The position numbers and the translations under genes were made by a program. DNA of 49,965 nucleotides from CAYXDO01 sp964463485 (GTDB lineage: Bacteria > Myxococcota > Kuafuiibacteriia > Kuafuiibacteriales > Kuafuiibacteriaceae): the NCBI GenBank assembly GCA_964463485.1, contig CAYXDO010000076.1:1-49965 (forward strand), written 5' to 3'. Numbering within the stretch: position 1 is the stretch's first letter; the number at the start of each line of letters is the position of its first letter. The notes under the pieces were generated by a model, which did no database searches, was not told where the DNA came from, and worked only from the letters and a program-made list of their open reading frames with translations. Shown piece by piece: positions 24,257-32,739 of the stretch.

Positions 24257-24298
24257 TACTCGAATCAGACATCCGAGTCTGGCTCCGGCTATTCGATT
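24257..24298. repeat. Dispersed repeat module E, copy 1
   Basis: Forty of 42 bases match 24498-24539, same orientation; the core is ATCCGAGTCTGGCTCCGGC. A partial relative sits near 24116-24150. Confidence 0.8.
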
Positions 24299-24498
24299 CC
24301 ATCGCACAGTCGTTGGCAGTGAATCGGGCACGGGCACGGGCACGGACGGGCACGGGCACGGACGGGCACGGGCACGGCATGAGTTTCGGAGCAGACCTGG
24401 GACTTCGCAAGAACCGAGGGACTTCGCAAGAACCGAGCGAGTGGCAAGCCCGGTAGTTTCGGGACCGGTCACAGGACCGGATCGAGCCGAGGATCGTT
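24291..24498. repeat. Composite direct repeat (modules B-C-D), copy 1
   Basis: Matches 25031-25227 in the order module B (24291-24330), GGGCAC array, cap GGCATGAGTTTCGGA (24376-24390), module D (24426-24496). This copy has an extra 19-base duplication of GGGACTTCGCAAGAACCGA inside D. Confidence 0.85.
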
Positions 24499-24539
24499 AC
24501 TCGAATCAGATATCCGAGTCTGGCTCCGGCAATTCGATT
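24498..24539. repeat. Dispersed repeat module E, copy 2
   Basis: Partner of 24257-24298 with two mismatches. It starts where module D ends. Confidence 0.8.
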
Positions 24540-24640
24540 GGGTGCAGCCGGGCCTGGGTCTGAGTGCGCCGCGCGGGGAGTTGGTCGAAAAAAAATAGAT
24601 GGAACGAGGACTTGCGGCGATCGATCGGTGTGCGGCGCGT

Positions 24641-24673
24641 TGCCGTTCGGACTCATAGCCAGGCGGATCTGCG
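24641..24673. repeat. Dispersed repeat module A, short copy
   Basis: Matches the core of 1-55 with one mismatch (GTTCGGACTCATAGCCAGG) and ends where the inverted repeat is about to begin. Confidence 0.75.
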
Positions 24674-24684
24674 CCTTTTCGGAT

Positions 24685-24922
24685 CGTCCACCTCCACGCC
24701 CAGGTTCCACGCCCACGTCCACGGTTTCGTCCACGCCCACGTCCACGATTGACGCTCACGCTCACGACGACCGCCGATCCCCGGCAGTATTTTGCTCGAG
24801 GCACCGTAACTCAGCCCAATGGGTTGGCTTCGGCAGGCTTCGTAGGCGTGGGCGTGAATCGTGGGCGTGAGCGTGGACGATTTCGTGGACGTGGGCGAGA
24901 TACGTGGTCGTGGAGGTGGACG
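24685..24922. repeat. Long imperfect inverted repeat, 75-bp arms
   Basis: Left arm 24685-24759 pairs with right arm 24848-24922 around an 88-bp loop. The inner 49 bp match at 42 of 49 positions; the outer 26 are less regular but start with a shared CGTCCACCTCCACG. The arms are made of GTGGAC/GTGGGC-type units. A transcript would fold into a long stem. Confidence 0.7.
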
Positions 24923-24976
24923 AAAACACTCCGCCGATACTCTCAAACCTCAAAAGTGGCACATCTTCGTGAGCAT

Positions 24977-25031
24977 TCCAACGATAGTATGCGACGCGTT
25001 CGGACTCATGGCCAGGCGGATCTGCGCCCAA
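24977..25031. repeat. Dispersed repeat module A, copy 2
   Basis: Identical over 55 bp to positions 1-55. Here it continues directly into module B rather than into a GTCGGA array. Confidence 0.85.
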
Positions 25032-25227
25032 TTCGATTTCATCGCCCAGTCGTTGGCAGAGAATCGGGCACGGGCACGGGCACGGGCACGGACGGGCACG
25101 GGCACGGACGGGCACGGGCACGGCATGAGTTTCGGAGCAGACCTGGGACTTCGCAAGAACCAAGCGAGCGGCAAGCCCGGTAGTTTCGGGACCGGTCACA
25201 GGACCGGATCGAGCCGAGGATCGTTCG
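25031..25227. repeat. Composite direct repeat (modules B-C-D), copy 2
   Basis: Second copy of the segment at 24291-24498, 740 bp away. Cap at 25122-25136, module D at 25154-25223. The next gene's stop lies just to its right. Confidence 0.85.
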
Positions 25228-25232
25228 GCAGG

Positions 25233-26003
25233 TTAGCCGGGCATCACCAGCATGGGTGTGCCTTTTTGGCGCATGGCGGCGTCGAGCTCATGAAAGTCGC
25301 CGAAGTTCGAGAGCTCGCTCAGGAGGATGGGTCCCTTGACGAGTCTCAGCGAGCTGGGGCCTGGGTTGCGTTTGAGGGCGTCGACCCACGCTCGGCTCTT
25401 TGGCCCCACGACCAGCTTGGTGCCGTCGGAGAGAGTTTGGAGCACTTCGATCTCCTTGTGGAGCTTCTTGGGTGGGTTCAGCACGACGACGACGTTTTTC
25501 AGCTCGCGATCGCCTTCGGCCACTGGTTGGGCCGGGAGTGCGTCCGGCGGCGCGAATTTTCTGCCCAGCGCTTTGGGTGCTCTGTGACCCTTCGCCTTCT
25601 TCGCGGCGATGTCGGCGTAGACGTCTTCGACCGAGATCCAAAGCCCGGGTCCCCCGACGACGGCTTCGTAGCTGATGTCCAGCGCGATGAATCGTCCGAA
25701 GCCGGGGACCTGGATCTCTTTCTTGGGCTTGTTCATGAAGGTCGCGAGCTTCGCCCAGAACACTCCCCGGGGGTCCTGATGGAAGGCGAGGGGATTGTGG
25801 CCAAAGAAAAAGGCATCGGCCACGGCGTCGAGCGCACGCTGCCTCGCGTCCTTCGCGAAGGCGCCGCCATCGACGAAAAAAGCGCCGTCCTTCAGAAAGG
25901 TGATCTCTTCCTCGTTCGAGAATATGCCCTCCGGGAGGGCTTTGGGATTGTCGATGCGGAGGACGATGACGGCCATCTGGTCGTTCCATGCGGGAGACGC
26001 CAT
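25233..26003 (-). CDS. Hypothetical protein, 256 aa
   Basis: No signal peptide. The first half mixes strands and helices (MAVIVLRIDNPKALPEGIF, AVADAFFFGHNPLAFHQD), followed by a Lys-rich region (DIAAKKAKGHRAPKALGRKF). The last third resembles a small alpha/beta domain (VVVVLNPPKKLHKEIEVLQT). I recognise no family. It is soluble and probably cytoplasmic. It ends at the repeat stretch and follows recJ by 73 bp on the same strand. Confidence 0.65.
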   Translation of the reverse strand: MASPAWNDQMAVIVLRIDNPKALPEGIFSNEEEITFLKDGAFFVDGGAFAKDARQRALDAVADAFFFGHNPLAFHQDPRGVFWAKLATFMNKPKKEIQVPGFGRFIALDISYEAVVGGPGLWISVEDVYADIAAKKAKGHRAPKALGRKFAPPDALPAQPVAEGDRELKNVVVVLNPPKKLHKEIEVLQTLSDGTKLVVGPKSRAWVDALKRNPGPSSLRLVKGPILLSELSNFGDFHELDAAMRQKGTPMLVMPG

Positions 26004-26076
26004 CCGGCTGAGCTACCCCGAGGCAGCGCCGCGGACAAGCGGAGACGACTCCGAAGCCGGACTTTGCGCGCTGGGT

Positions 26077-27888
26077 TCAGCCGAGGCGGAGGTCGCGGAT
26101 TCGGAGTTGGAGCGACTCGAGGCCCGCGTATTCCTGGCGTTCGATGTGGAAGGCGAGGTCGACGCTTCGCCCCGACCACAATTTGCTGGAGAGGTCGGCG
26201 CGGGAGAAAGCGATGCCTTCGAGGCCGCCGAAGGGGCCTTCGCGGAGTCGAAGCTTCAGGTGGCCCTTTCCGACGATTCGATTCGACTGAATGGAGAGTC
26301 GGTCCGCGCGAAACAGGGGCTCCGGGTTTCCGTTCCCGAAGGGCTCGAGGGCGAGGAGGTCCTGGAGCTTTTTGTGGGTGACTTCGTTCGGGTCGAGCTC
26401 GTCGTCGTAGACGAGCTCGCTGCCGGTGCGGCCGTAGGCGGGGTCATCGAGGACGGAACGGCAAAGGGCGGACGCGAACTCAGGGACTCGATCGATGTCG
26501 ATCGTGAGTCCGGCGGCAGCGCGGTGACCTCCGAATTTTCGCAGCATCCCGGCGCAGCGGGCGATCGCGTCGTAGAGGTGAATGGCGCCGGCCGTGCGTG
26601 CGCTGCCTCGGCCACCGTCGCCGATGAGTACGGTGGGTCGAGCGTAGCGTTCGACTAGCTTGGCGGCGACGATGCCGACGACGCCCACGTGCCATTCTGG
26701 ATCGTACAAGACGATGGCCGGAGGCAACGGCCCGGCCTCGACGCGGGCGATGGCCTGCTCGACCACGTTCGCTTCGATGCGTTGGCGCTTCTGATTGGCG
26801 TCGTCGAGGATCGCGGCGAGCGGCTCGGCCTGGTCGAAGGACTTGGCGAGGAGCATCCGGACTCCGACGCTGGCGTCGTCGAGGCGTCCGGCCGCGTTGA
26901 TCCTCGGGGCGAGTCGGAAACCTACGTCGGTGCTGGTGACTCGGCGCGGGCTGACTCTGGACGCGGCGAGGAGCGCGCGGACACCGGGTCGCCGAGCCTC
27001 TCGAATTTCTTCGAGGCCGAAGCGGGCGAGCACGCGGTTGACGCCGGTGAGCGGGACCATGTCTGCGATGGTGCCGAGCGCTACGAGATCGAGCAGGCGA
27101 CGAAGGTTGGGTTCTTCCAAACCGTCCTTGTAAGAACCTCGCTCGCGTAATTTTCGGCGCATACCCACGACGAGGTTGAAACAAACACCCACGGCCGCGA
27201 GGCCCTTGTCCGGGTAGCCACAGCCGTCCTGATGTGGATTCAGCACGGAGTAGGCCGGCGGGAGCTCCGGCGGGCACCGGTGGTGGTCTACCACGATCAC
27301 GTCGATACCGCGATCGTTGGCGCGCGCGACCTCGCCGGCCGCCGTGATGCCGCAGTCCAAAGTCACCAGCACTCGAGTTCCTTCGTTCGCGAGCTGGTCG
27401 ACCGCGCTCGAGTTGAGGCCGTACCCTTCGACCAGGCGCTTGGGAATGTAGACTCGCGGGTGAATTCCGTGACCTTCGAGAAAAGTTGCGAGGAGGGTCG
27501 ACGAGGTGACTCCGTCGACGTCGTAGTCTCCGTAGAGCGCGATACGTTCTCCTCGATCGATCGCCGCCACGAGCCGGTCGACGGCCCGATCGAGACCGCG
27601 CATGGTCGAAGGCTCGGGCAGGTGACTCAAGCTGGGGCGAAGGAATCGATCGGCTTCCGCGGGAGTCGTCACACCCCTCGAAACCAAGAGTCGCGCGAGC
27701 CAGCTGGGATAGCGAGTGGCACGGGAGAGTTGCTGCACTCGGTCGACATCGACGCTGGCCCGGACCCAGGTTTTAGGGAGAGGGCCGACGATTTCCGGCG
27801 GATTCGAGTCAAGACTGTCGGCGCCGACCGGGCCGTCCTTGGGATCCGTCGCGGGTCGCGAGGCGGTGGAGGGGGTCGGTTCGATCAC
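26077..27888 (-). CDS. recJ: Single-stranded-DNA-specific exonuclease RecJ
   Basis: 603 residues from a GTG. DHH-family motifs are intact: ALYGDYDVDGVTSS with the first metal-binding Asp residues (121-126), TLDCG (177-180), VVDHH (200-203) and further on the DHHA1-type GGGRGSARTAGAIHLYDA with KFGGHRAAAGLTI. The C-terminal OB-like domain is present. RecJ degrades 5-prime single-stranded ends in recombination, mismatch and base-excision repair. A Pro/Ser-rich N-terminus of about 40 residues precedes the core. It stands with an unknown gene downstream and diverges from a lipoprotein gene. Confidence 0.95.
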   Translation of the reverse strand: MIEPTPSTASRPATDPKDGPVGADSLDSNPPEIVGPLPKTWVRASVDVDRVQQLSRATRYPSWLARLLVSRGVTTPAEADRFLRPSLSHLPEPSTMRGLDRAVDRLVAAIDRGERIALYGDYDVDGVTSSTLLATFLEGHGIHPRVYIPKRLVEGYGLNSSAVDQLANEGTRVLVTLDCGITAAGEVARANDRGIDVIVVDHHRCPPELPPAYSVLNPHQDGCGYPDKGLAAVGVCFNLVVGMRRKLRERGSYKDGLEEPNLRRLLDLVALGTIADMVPLTGVNRVLARFGLEEIREARRPGVRALLAASRVSPRRVTSTDVGFRLAPRINAAGRLDDASVGVRMLLAKSFDQAEPLAAILDDANQKRQRIEANVVEQAIARVEAGPLPPAIVLYDPEWHVGVVGIVAAKLVERYARPTVLIGDGGRGSARTAGAIHLYDAIARCAGMLRKFGGHRAAAGLTIDIDRVPEFASALCRSVLDDPAYGRTGSELVYDDELDPNEVTHKKLQDLLALEPFGNGNPEPLFRADRLSIQSNRIVGKGHLKLRLREGPFGGLEGIAFSRADLSSKLWSGRSVDLAFHIERQEYAGLESLQLRIRDLRLG

Positions 27889-28129
27889 GGAGCCATCCTA
27901 GCGCAATCGGATCGAGATGCCAGCCCGGCCGAGACCGACGATGACAGACAATGTCAGCTCCCGGAGAGCCTCGAGGACGGGCGCGACAGCTTGGGCTTTC
28001 CCGCGTTTTGCGCGCGGCGACTTTCGCGTTCCTCGGGATTCTCGATTTGCCGAGGGCCCCAGCGCATGCTTTGCTCGGCGTGCGTGGGCTTGGTACAGGT
28101 CGCAGCGCTCGTGGACTGGAGAAGGCCGA

Positions 28130-29374
28130 ATGAGATCGATCGGATTTGAGCTCGTTTTTCTAGGCTTGTTTGCGGCGACAGTCAGCGCGTGTAGCTCCGG
28201 CTCGTCCGAGGACGCGGGCGCAGACGACCGCGGCTCGGTGCCTGACGGCGGATCCGACGGCGGACCGAAGGACGTGGAAGGAGTCGAAGCGGGACAAGGG
28301 GACGCCGAGTCTCTCGATGGAAGCCAGCGGCCGGACGTTCGAGTCGATGCTGGGCGCGACGTCGACTCAGGAGGAGTCAACCTCGATTCGGGTGTCGACG
28401 GCGGGATTCTTTTGGACGCTGCGACCGCTGATGCGACCGCCGACGCAGGTCCGCTCAGCGCCGAGCGTTACTTCCCGCCGAGTGCGTGGATGTATCAGGA
28501 CATCTCGAGCGCGGCGTTGTCGACCGACTCGGACGTCGTGACGCAGTGGCTTTCGGATAATGGTGGGTTTGGGCTCGGCCGAATTCAGATCGATTTTTCG
28601 ATCGAGGTGCTCACGGCAGATGGGTCGCCTCGTCAAACTTTCGAACCTACCGGTGACTTCTACGATCCGGACTGCGATCGCGTTCTCATGCCGCTTCCCG
28701 CCGGCGGAGCGCTCGAAGGAGAGTCTGGGTACGAGTGCACGTCCGACGGGGACTGCCATCTCATCGTCGTCGATCGGGCGGCCGGACGCCTGTACGAAAT
28801 GTGGCGGGCCAACGTCACGGGCGGGACTTTCTACGGAGGGTGCGCCGTGCTGTGGGACCTGACGCGTACGTACCCAGCCGAAGGCCGCGGAGAGCAGTGC
28901 ACCAGCGCCGATGCGGCGGGCTTCCCGATCGCGCCCCTCCTCTTTTCAGCCGACGAGGTCGCGGCGGGGCACATCGATCACGCGATCCGTTTCATCCTGC
29001 CGAACGCGCGGATGCGCCGCGGATATTACGTTCGGCCAGCGTCCCACGCAGGGGGGCCGAGCGGCCCAGGACAAGCGCCTGTCTACGGCACGCGCTGGCG
29101 ATTGCGCGCCGACTATCCGCTCGAGACGCTGCCGAACGATGCCGCGCGTGTCGTGGCGAGGGCCCTTCAGCAGTACGGCATGGCCCTCGCGGATGGTGGA
29201 AATGTCGCACTCACGGCCCAGAGCGACCGATTCACGACTCATAGCTGGGCCGAGGTTGGGCTCGAGCCGCGGGATCTCGCGGCGATTCAGCCCACCGATT
29301 TCGAGGTGATCGACACGGGAGCGCCCATCGAGCTCACGTTCGATTGCATGCGCACGCCCATCAGCGAGTTTTAG
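28130..29374 (+). CDS. Lipoprotein with Asp/Gly-rich linker, unknown function
   Basis: 414 residues from an ATG with a GGAGAAGG ribosome site; upstream in-frame starts lack one. The signal ends at lipobox SACSS, then about 85 residues rich in Asp, Gly and Ser, a linker style common in myxobacterial surface lipoproteins. The folded part begins at ERYFPPSAWMYQDIS. Its features include three Cys pairs (PDCDR, YECTSDGDCH), VVDRAAGRLYEMWRANVTGG and RMRRGYYVRPASHAG. I know similar conserved proteins of unknown role but no function. The 240 bp upstream to recJ contain no other gene. Confidence 0.8.
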   Translation: MRSIGFELVFLGLFAATVSACSSGSSEDAGADDRGSVPDGGSDGGPKDVEGVEAGQGDAESLDGSQRPDVRVDAGRDVDSGGVNLDSGVDGGILLDAATADATADAGPLSAERYFPPSAWMYQDISSAALSTDSDVVTQWLSDNGGFGLGRIQIDFSIEVLTADGSPRQTFEPTGDFYDPDCDRVLMPLPAGGALEGESGYECTSDGDCHLIVVDRAAGRLYEMWRANVTGGTFYGGCAVLWDLTRTYPAEGRGEQCTSADAAGFPIAPLLFSADEVAAGHIDHAIRFILPNARMRRGYYVRPASHAGGPSGPGQAPVYGTRWRLRADYPLETLPNDAARVVARALQQYGMALADGGNVALTAQSDRFTTHSWAEVGLEPRDLAAIQPTDFEVIDTGAPIELTFDCMRTPISEF

Positions 29375-29508
29375 CGCGCTGCGCACAACTTCGAGCAGCT
29401 CGGACTCGGTCATGAGCCCCCGAGGCTCGGCGCTGGCCGGGCCTCTCGACCGATTTTTTCTTCCAACGCACAGACCAAACGCCGGACTTGAGCGTTAGGA
29501 TTGCGGTC

Positions 29509-31524
29509 ATGCGTAGAGCGAACGCGTTCTTGGTCTTGGGGTGGGTGGTCGCTGCTTGTGCTGCGGCAAAAATGCAGCGCACGAGCGTGTCGAGTGACGA
29601 GGCCGGCAGTGCGGCGCCGACCTCGAGCGACTCCTCCTCGATCGACGAGGCCACCACCGGGGGCGCGGGCCGGGCCAGCTCGGCCGAGGACTCCACTCAG
29701 CCGCCGCCGGAAGCACCGGTTGTTGCGAGCCCGGAGCCTCCGCCCGATCGGGGCGACGAGCTCGGATCCACGGAGGCCGCGGAGTCCGGGAGGAAGTCGA
29801 CAGCGGACCTCGTCCCGCGCGAGCCCCCTCCCAAGAAGAAGAAGCAGTCGAGAAGGGAATCGCTCGGCGAGCGCGACGGGACCGAGGAGCTTGTGCCTTT
29901 GACGAAGGAGGACAGGTCCGGCTCCTCGATTCCTGATCCGTCGGATCGACCGAAGGACGAGGCACCCGACGCTTACGCTTCTCGGGTACCGGCGTCGCGG
30001 CCTCCATCAACTGCGGGTGTGAAGGCAGGGGCCGCCGACGATAACATGCAGTTCAACGCATTCCTCCGTTTCGTGGACGAGAACGCGAGCCTCGGCTTGC
30101 GACATGACGTTTCGCATCGGGTCGTGTTGACCGTGAGCGACCGAAATGGGTTGCCCGTCGCCAACGCCGAGGTCGCTGCGGTCGCTCGCGGGACCAACGT
30201 GGTGAAGCGCAAGACCTACGCGGACGGGCGCGTCATGTTGTTTCCTTCGACCGACCCGCGGCTTCGGGGCCAAGACGCGGAGCTCGTGGTGAGCGCGCTG
30301 GGTGTAACTCAGCGGCTGCCGCTCGCGGGTCCGCTGGTCCGGAAGATCACACTCGACGCCGAGCGCTCGGTGGCAGCGGCCGTTCCGCTCGACATCGTCT
30401 TCGTGCTCGATACCACCGGCAGCATGGGCGACGAGATCGAGCAGCTCCGCAAGACCATCCAAGTCATCCACTGGCAAATCTCGAACTTGAGCCCGCGACC
30501 CGACGTTCGATTCGGGATGGTCCTGTTCAAGGATCAAGAAGATGAGTACGTGACGCGGGTCGTTCCTTTCACGAGCGATTTGTCGAAGTTCCAGTCGGAG
30601 CTTGCGACGGTCTCGGCGGGTGGCGGCGGAGACACGCCCGAGGACGTGGAGGCGGCGCTCGAGATCTTGGTTCGGGCGTTGCCGTGGCGTCCCGACGGGT
30701 TGCGACTTGCGTTTCTCATCGGGGACGCACCTCCCCACCTCGATTATCAGCGTCCGTTCAACTACGTGTCGGCGATTCAGGAGGCCGCGGCCAAAGGGAT
30801 CAAGATCACTTCGATCGGGGCGTCCGGGCTCGACCGGCAGGGGGAGCTGATTTGGCGGCAGGTCGCTCAGTACACGATGGCTCCGTTCGTGTTCCTGACT
30901 TACGGTGAGACTTCGGACAGCGAGGGGTCGGCGAGCTCGGTGAGCCACCACGTCGGCTCGAACTGGGTCGCCGACAGCCTCGACGCGATCGTCATCAAGA
31001 TGGTGAAGGTGGAGCTCGGTCATTTTGGGGCTCGCGGCGCTCCCGCCCGCGATGATTTTTTCGAGGCAGTGGCGAGCGGCGGGCTCGCCTCGGAGCTCGT
31101 GTTGGATGACTTGTTTCGGCAGTCGGTCAAGCAGCTCCTCGACTACTCGGTGGAGCCGATTCCAGATCGGTCACCCACCTCGATCTTGCCCGTGGCGTCG
31201 AAGAAGGTCGAGCTCGAGAAGAAGGCCGAGAAGCTCTCTTCGCGGTTGGAGCTCGCGTTCGGCCGGATGAAGACCTTCCAACTCATCGAGACGAAGGCCA
31301 CGCCCAAGCTCATGGAGCTCGTGGCCATACAGATGGGACCGAGCTTCGACGCGGGGGGGATGGTCGAAGTCGGCAAGCTCGTGCCGGCACGGTTCGCCGT
31401 GTTGTCACAGCTCGACGAGGGGTCCGGCGGTGGGCTCGAGCTCGTGGTGAAGCTCGTGCGGCTCGAGACCGGCGAGGTGGTGTCGATGTCGATGTTGAAG
31501 ATCGACCAGAAGCTGCTCGGGTGA
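29509..31524 (+). CDS. Von Willebrand factor A domain lipoprotein
   Basis: 671 residues from the ATG at 29509. Signal ends at lipobox VAACAAAK. Then comes a disordered Ser/Pro/Glu/Lys linker to about 170, a beta domain (VLTVSDRNGLPVANAEVAAV, an Ig-like pattern), and a VWA domain from about 290 with the MIDAS start FVLDTTGSMGDE and later GGGGDTPEDVEAA and LIGDAPPH. The C-terminal 150 residues are helical and strand-mixed. VWA domains bind protein ligands through a metal; this probably acts on the periplasmic face or cell surface. No partner gene is adjacent. Confidence 0.88.
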   Translation: MRRANAFLVLGWVVAACAAAKMQRTSVSSDEAGSAAPTSSDSSSIDEATTGGAGRASSAEDSTQPPPEAPVVASPEPPPDRGDELGSTEAAESGRKSTADLVPREPPPKKKKQSRRESLGERDGTEELVPLTKEDRSGSSIPDPSDRPKDEAPDAYASRVPASRPPSTAGVKAGAADDNMQFNAFLRFVDENASLGLRHDVSHRVVLTVSDRNGLPVANAEVAAVARGTNVVKRKTYADGRVMLFPSTDPRLRGQDAELVVSALGVTQRLPLAGPLVRKITLDAERSVAAAVPLDIVFVLDTTGSMGDEIEQLRKTIQVIHWQISNLSPRPDVRFGMVLFKDQEDEYVTRVVPFTSDLSKFQSELATVSAGGGGDTPEDVEAALEILVRALPWRPDGLRLAFLIGDAPPHLDYQRPFNYVSAIQEAAAKGIKITSIGASGLDRQGELIWRQVAQYTMAPFVFLTYGETSDSEGSASSVSHHVGSNWVADSLDAIVIKMVKVELGHFGARGAPARDDFFEAVASGGLASELVLDDLFRQSVKQLLDYSVEPIPDRSPTSILPVASKKVELEKKAEKLSSRLELAFGRMKTFQLIETKATPKLMELVAIQMGPSFDAGGMVEVGKLVPARFAVLSQLDEGSGGGLELVVKLVRLETGEVVSMSMLKIDQKLLG

Positions 31525-31550
31525 GTGGGTCCTCGAGCCTGAGTTAGTCT

Positions 31551-32699
31551 TCAGCCCTCGTCGACGACGTCTCGGTTGGTTCCGACGAGTTGATCGCGGA
31601 CGCAATCATTCGGGTCCTTGTCCTCGCGAAGTCTCACGAAGACCGGCTGGTAGAGTTGTTCGTCGCGCGTGGCGTAGAGGTACCGGACCTCGGCGACCGG
31701 CGTGCTGCCGTTTCGAAGGAGCTCGTCGATCTGTTTTCTGGAGGTGTTGGTCGTGCCGGCGAAGACGCGTCCGACCTCCAGCCAGTCGCCTTGATCGAAG
31801 ACGGCCATTTGGTAAGCGTTGCCTGCGTTCGAGAGGAGGACGACGTCCGCGCTCTTCTGGAATTTGTACTTTCGCTGAGTGCCTCCCGAAGCGGGGCGGC
31901 CGGCCTTGTAGGGCGCGCTTCGGTCTTTGAAGACGATGCCTTCGGCGCCTTGGGCCTCGAGGGTCTCGAACAGGGCACGTTTTTTCTTCTTTCCGATGGC
32001 CACGGCGAGGACTCGCGCGGAGCCGGTGAGTCCGGGTTCGATGTCGGACTCGAGGAGGCTCCAACGCTCTTCGTAGCCGAGGGTCGAGACATCGTCCTCA
32101 CCCAACTTCAGGACATCGAAGAGCCAGTAGGCCTCTCCGTTCTTGGTCGGAACGAGCTCCCCATCCACGACGGTGCCGTCGGGGAGGTAGTCGAGCCCGG
32201 AGATGGACACTGCCGTTTCCTGACCGTTGCGGTTCGTGGCCAGGATGCTCACTCTCCTTTCTTCGACCTTCACGTGAGCCAGGACGCGCTGGCCATCGAG
32301 CTTCTGTTGAGCGAGCAGGCGTTCGTCGGCGAGGAATTTCTCGAGCTCGTGATCTTCGATGGGGTTGAGGAGCTGTGCGCTGAATCCGACTTTGGCCCGT
32401 CGGCCGGTGACTCGGCTGCCGGAGCCTTGGCCTTCGGGAGGCGCGACGGCAGCGGGCCGAACTTCCTCGGTCATTTCCTGGTAGCCCTTACCGGTTTTTT
32501 CGCGGACGAGGCGATCGTAGACCTTCTGCGCCTCGGCCAGCGGCACGCGCAGGGCTTTGTTGCCTTTGTTGAGGGACGAGCCTCGGCGGCCCCACTCGAC
32601 TTGGACGGTGTAGGCTCCTTGGTCTTCCACAATCCGGGCGACGTAGACTTTGTCAGATGAGCCTTCCTGGAAGAAGAGGCTGGTCGAGGGGAGGGTCAC
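31551..32699 (-). CDS. ATP-dependent DNA ligase with N-terminal WGR domain
   Basis: 382 residues. Residues 1 to about 75 form a WGR domain (VEWGRRGSSLNKGNK, 35-48), a nucleic-acid-binding fold known from PARPs. A 30-residue linker leads to the ligase core: motif I QKLDGQR with Lys133 for the AMP adduct, motif III VVDGELVP (178-184), motif IV EGIVFK (253-258) and motif V KYKFQKSAD (277-285), then an OB-type domain (VGRVFAGTTNT ... PVFVRLREDKDPNDC). No N-terminal DNA-binding domain of the large ligase I type. It should seal nicks, with the WGR perhaps recruiting it to breaks. No Ku or other NHEJ gene is nearby. Confidence 0.88.
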   Translation of the reverse strand: MTLPSTSLFFQEGSSDKVYVARIVEDQGAYTVQVEWGRRGSSLNKGNKALRVPLAEAQKVYDRLVREKTGKGYQEMTEEVRPAAVAPPEGQGSGSRVTGRRAKVGFSAQLLNPIEDHELEKFLADERLLAQQKLDGQRVLAHVKVEERRVSILATNRNGQETAVSISGLDYLPDGTVVDGELVPTKNGEAYWLFDVLKLGEDDVSTLGYEERWSLLESDIEPGLTGSARVLAVAIGKKKKRALFETLEAQGAEGIVFKDRSAPYKAGRPASGGTQRKYKFQKSADVVLLSNAGNAYQMAVFDQGDWLEVGRVFAGTTNTSRKQIDELLRNGSTPVAEVRYLYATRDEQLYQPVFVRLREDKDPNDCVRDQLVGTNRDVVDEG

Positions 32700-32739
32700 G
32701 AGCAGATGATACTGCGCGGGCGGAGGAAGTGGGAAGCGG

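Larger units (their letters stand above)
23841..25232. other. Gene-free 1.4-kb repeat-rich stretch
   Basis: No credible gene: the open frames here are short, on both strands, and read through simple repeats. It contains modules A, B, C, D and E in a mosaic, a 10-bp tandem repeat and one long imperfect inverted repeat, each listed separately. The first 250 bp after 23841 show nothing recognisable. Confidence 0.8.

Noticed and set aside
24685..24922. Retron msr-msd from the long hairpin
   Set aside because: There is no reverse transcriptase gene anywhere in the window and the arms are low-complexity.
24861..26381. 506-residue open frame on the plus strand across the repeats
   Set aside because: Reads through hexanucleotide arrays and then antisense to the 25.2-26 kb gene and recJ; no domain seen.
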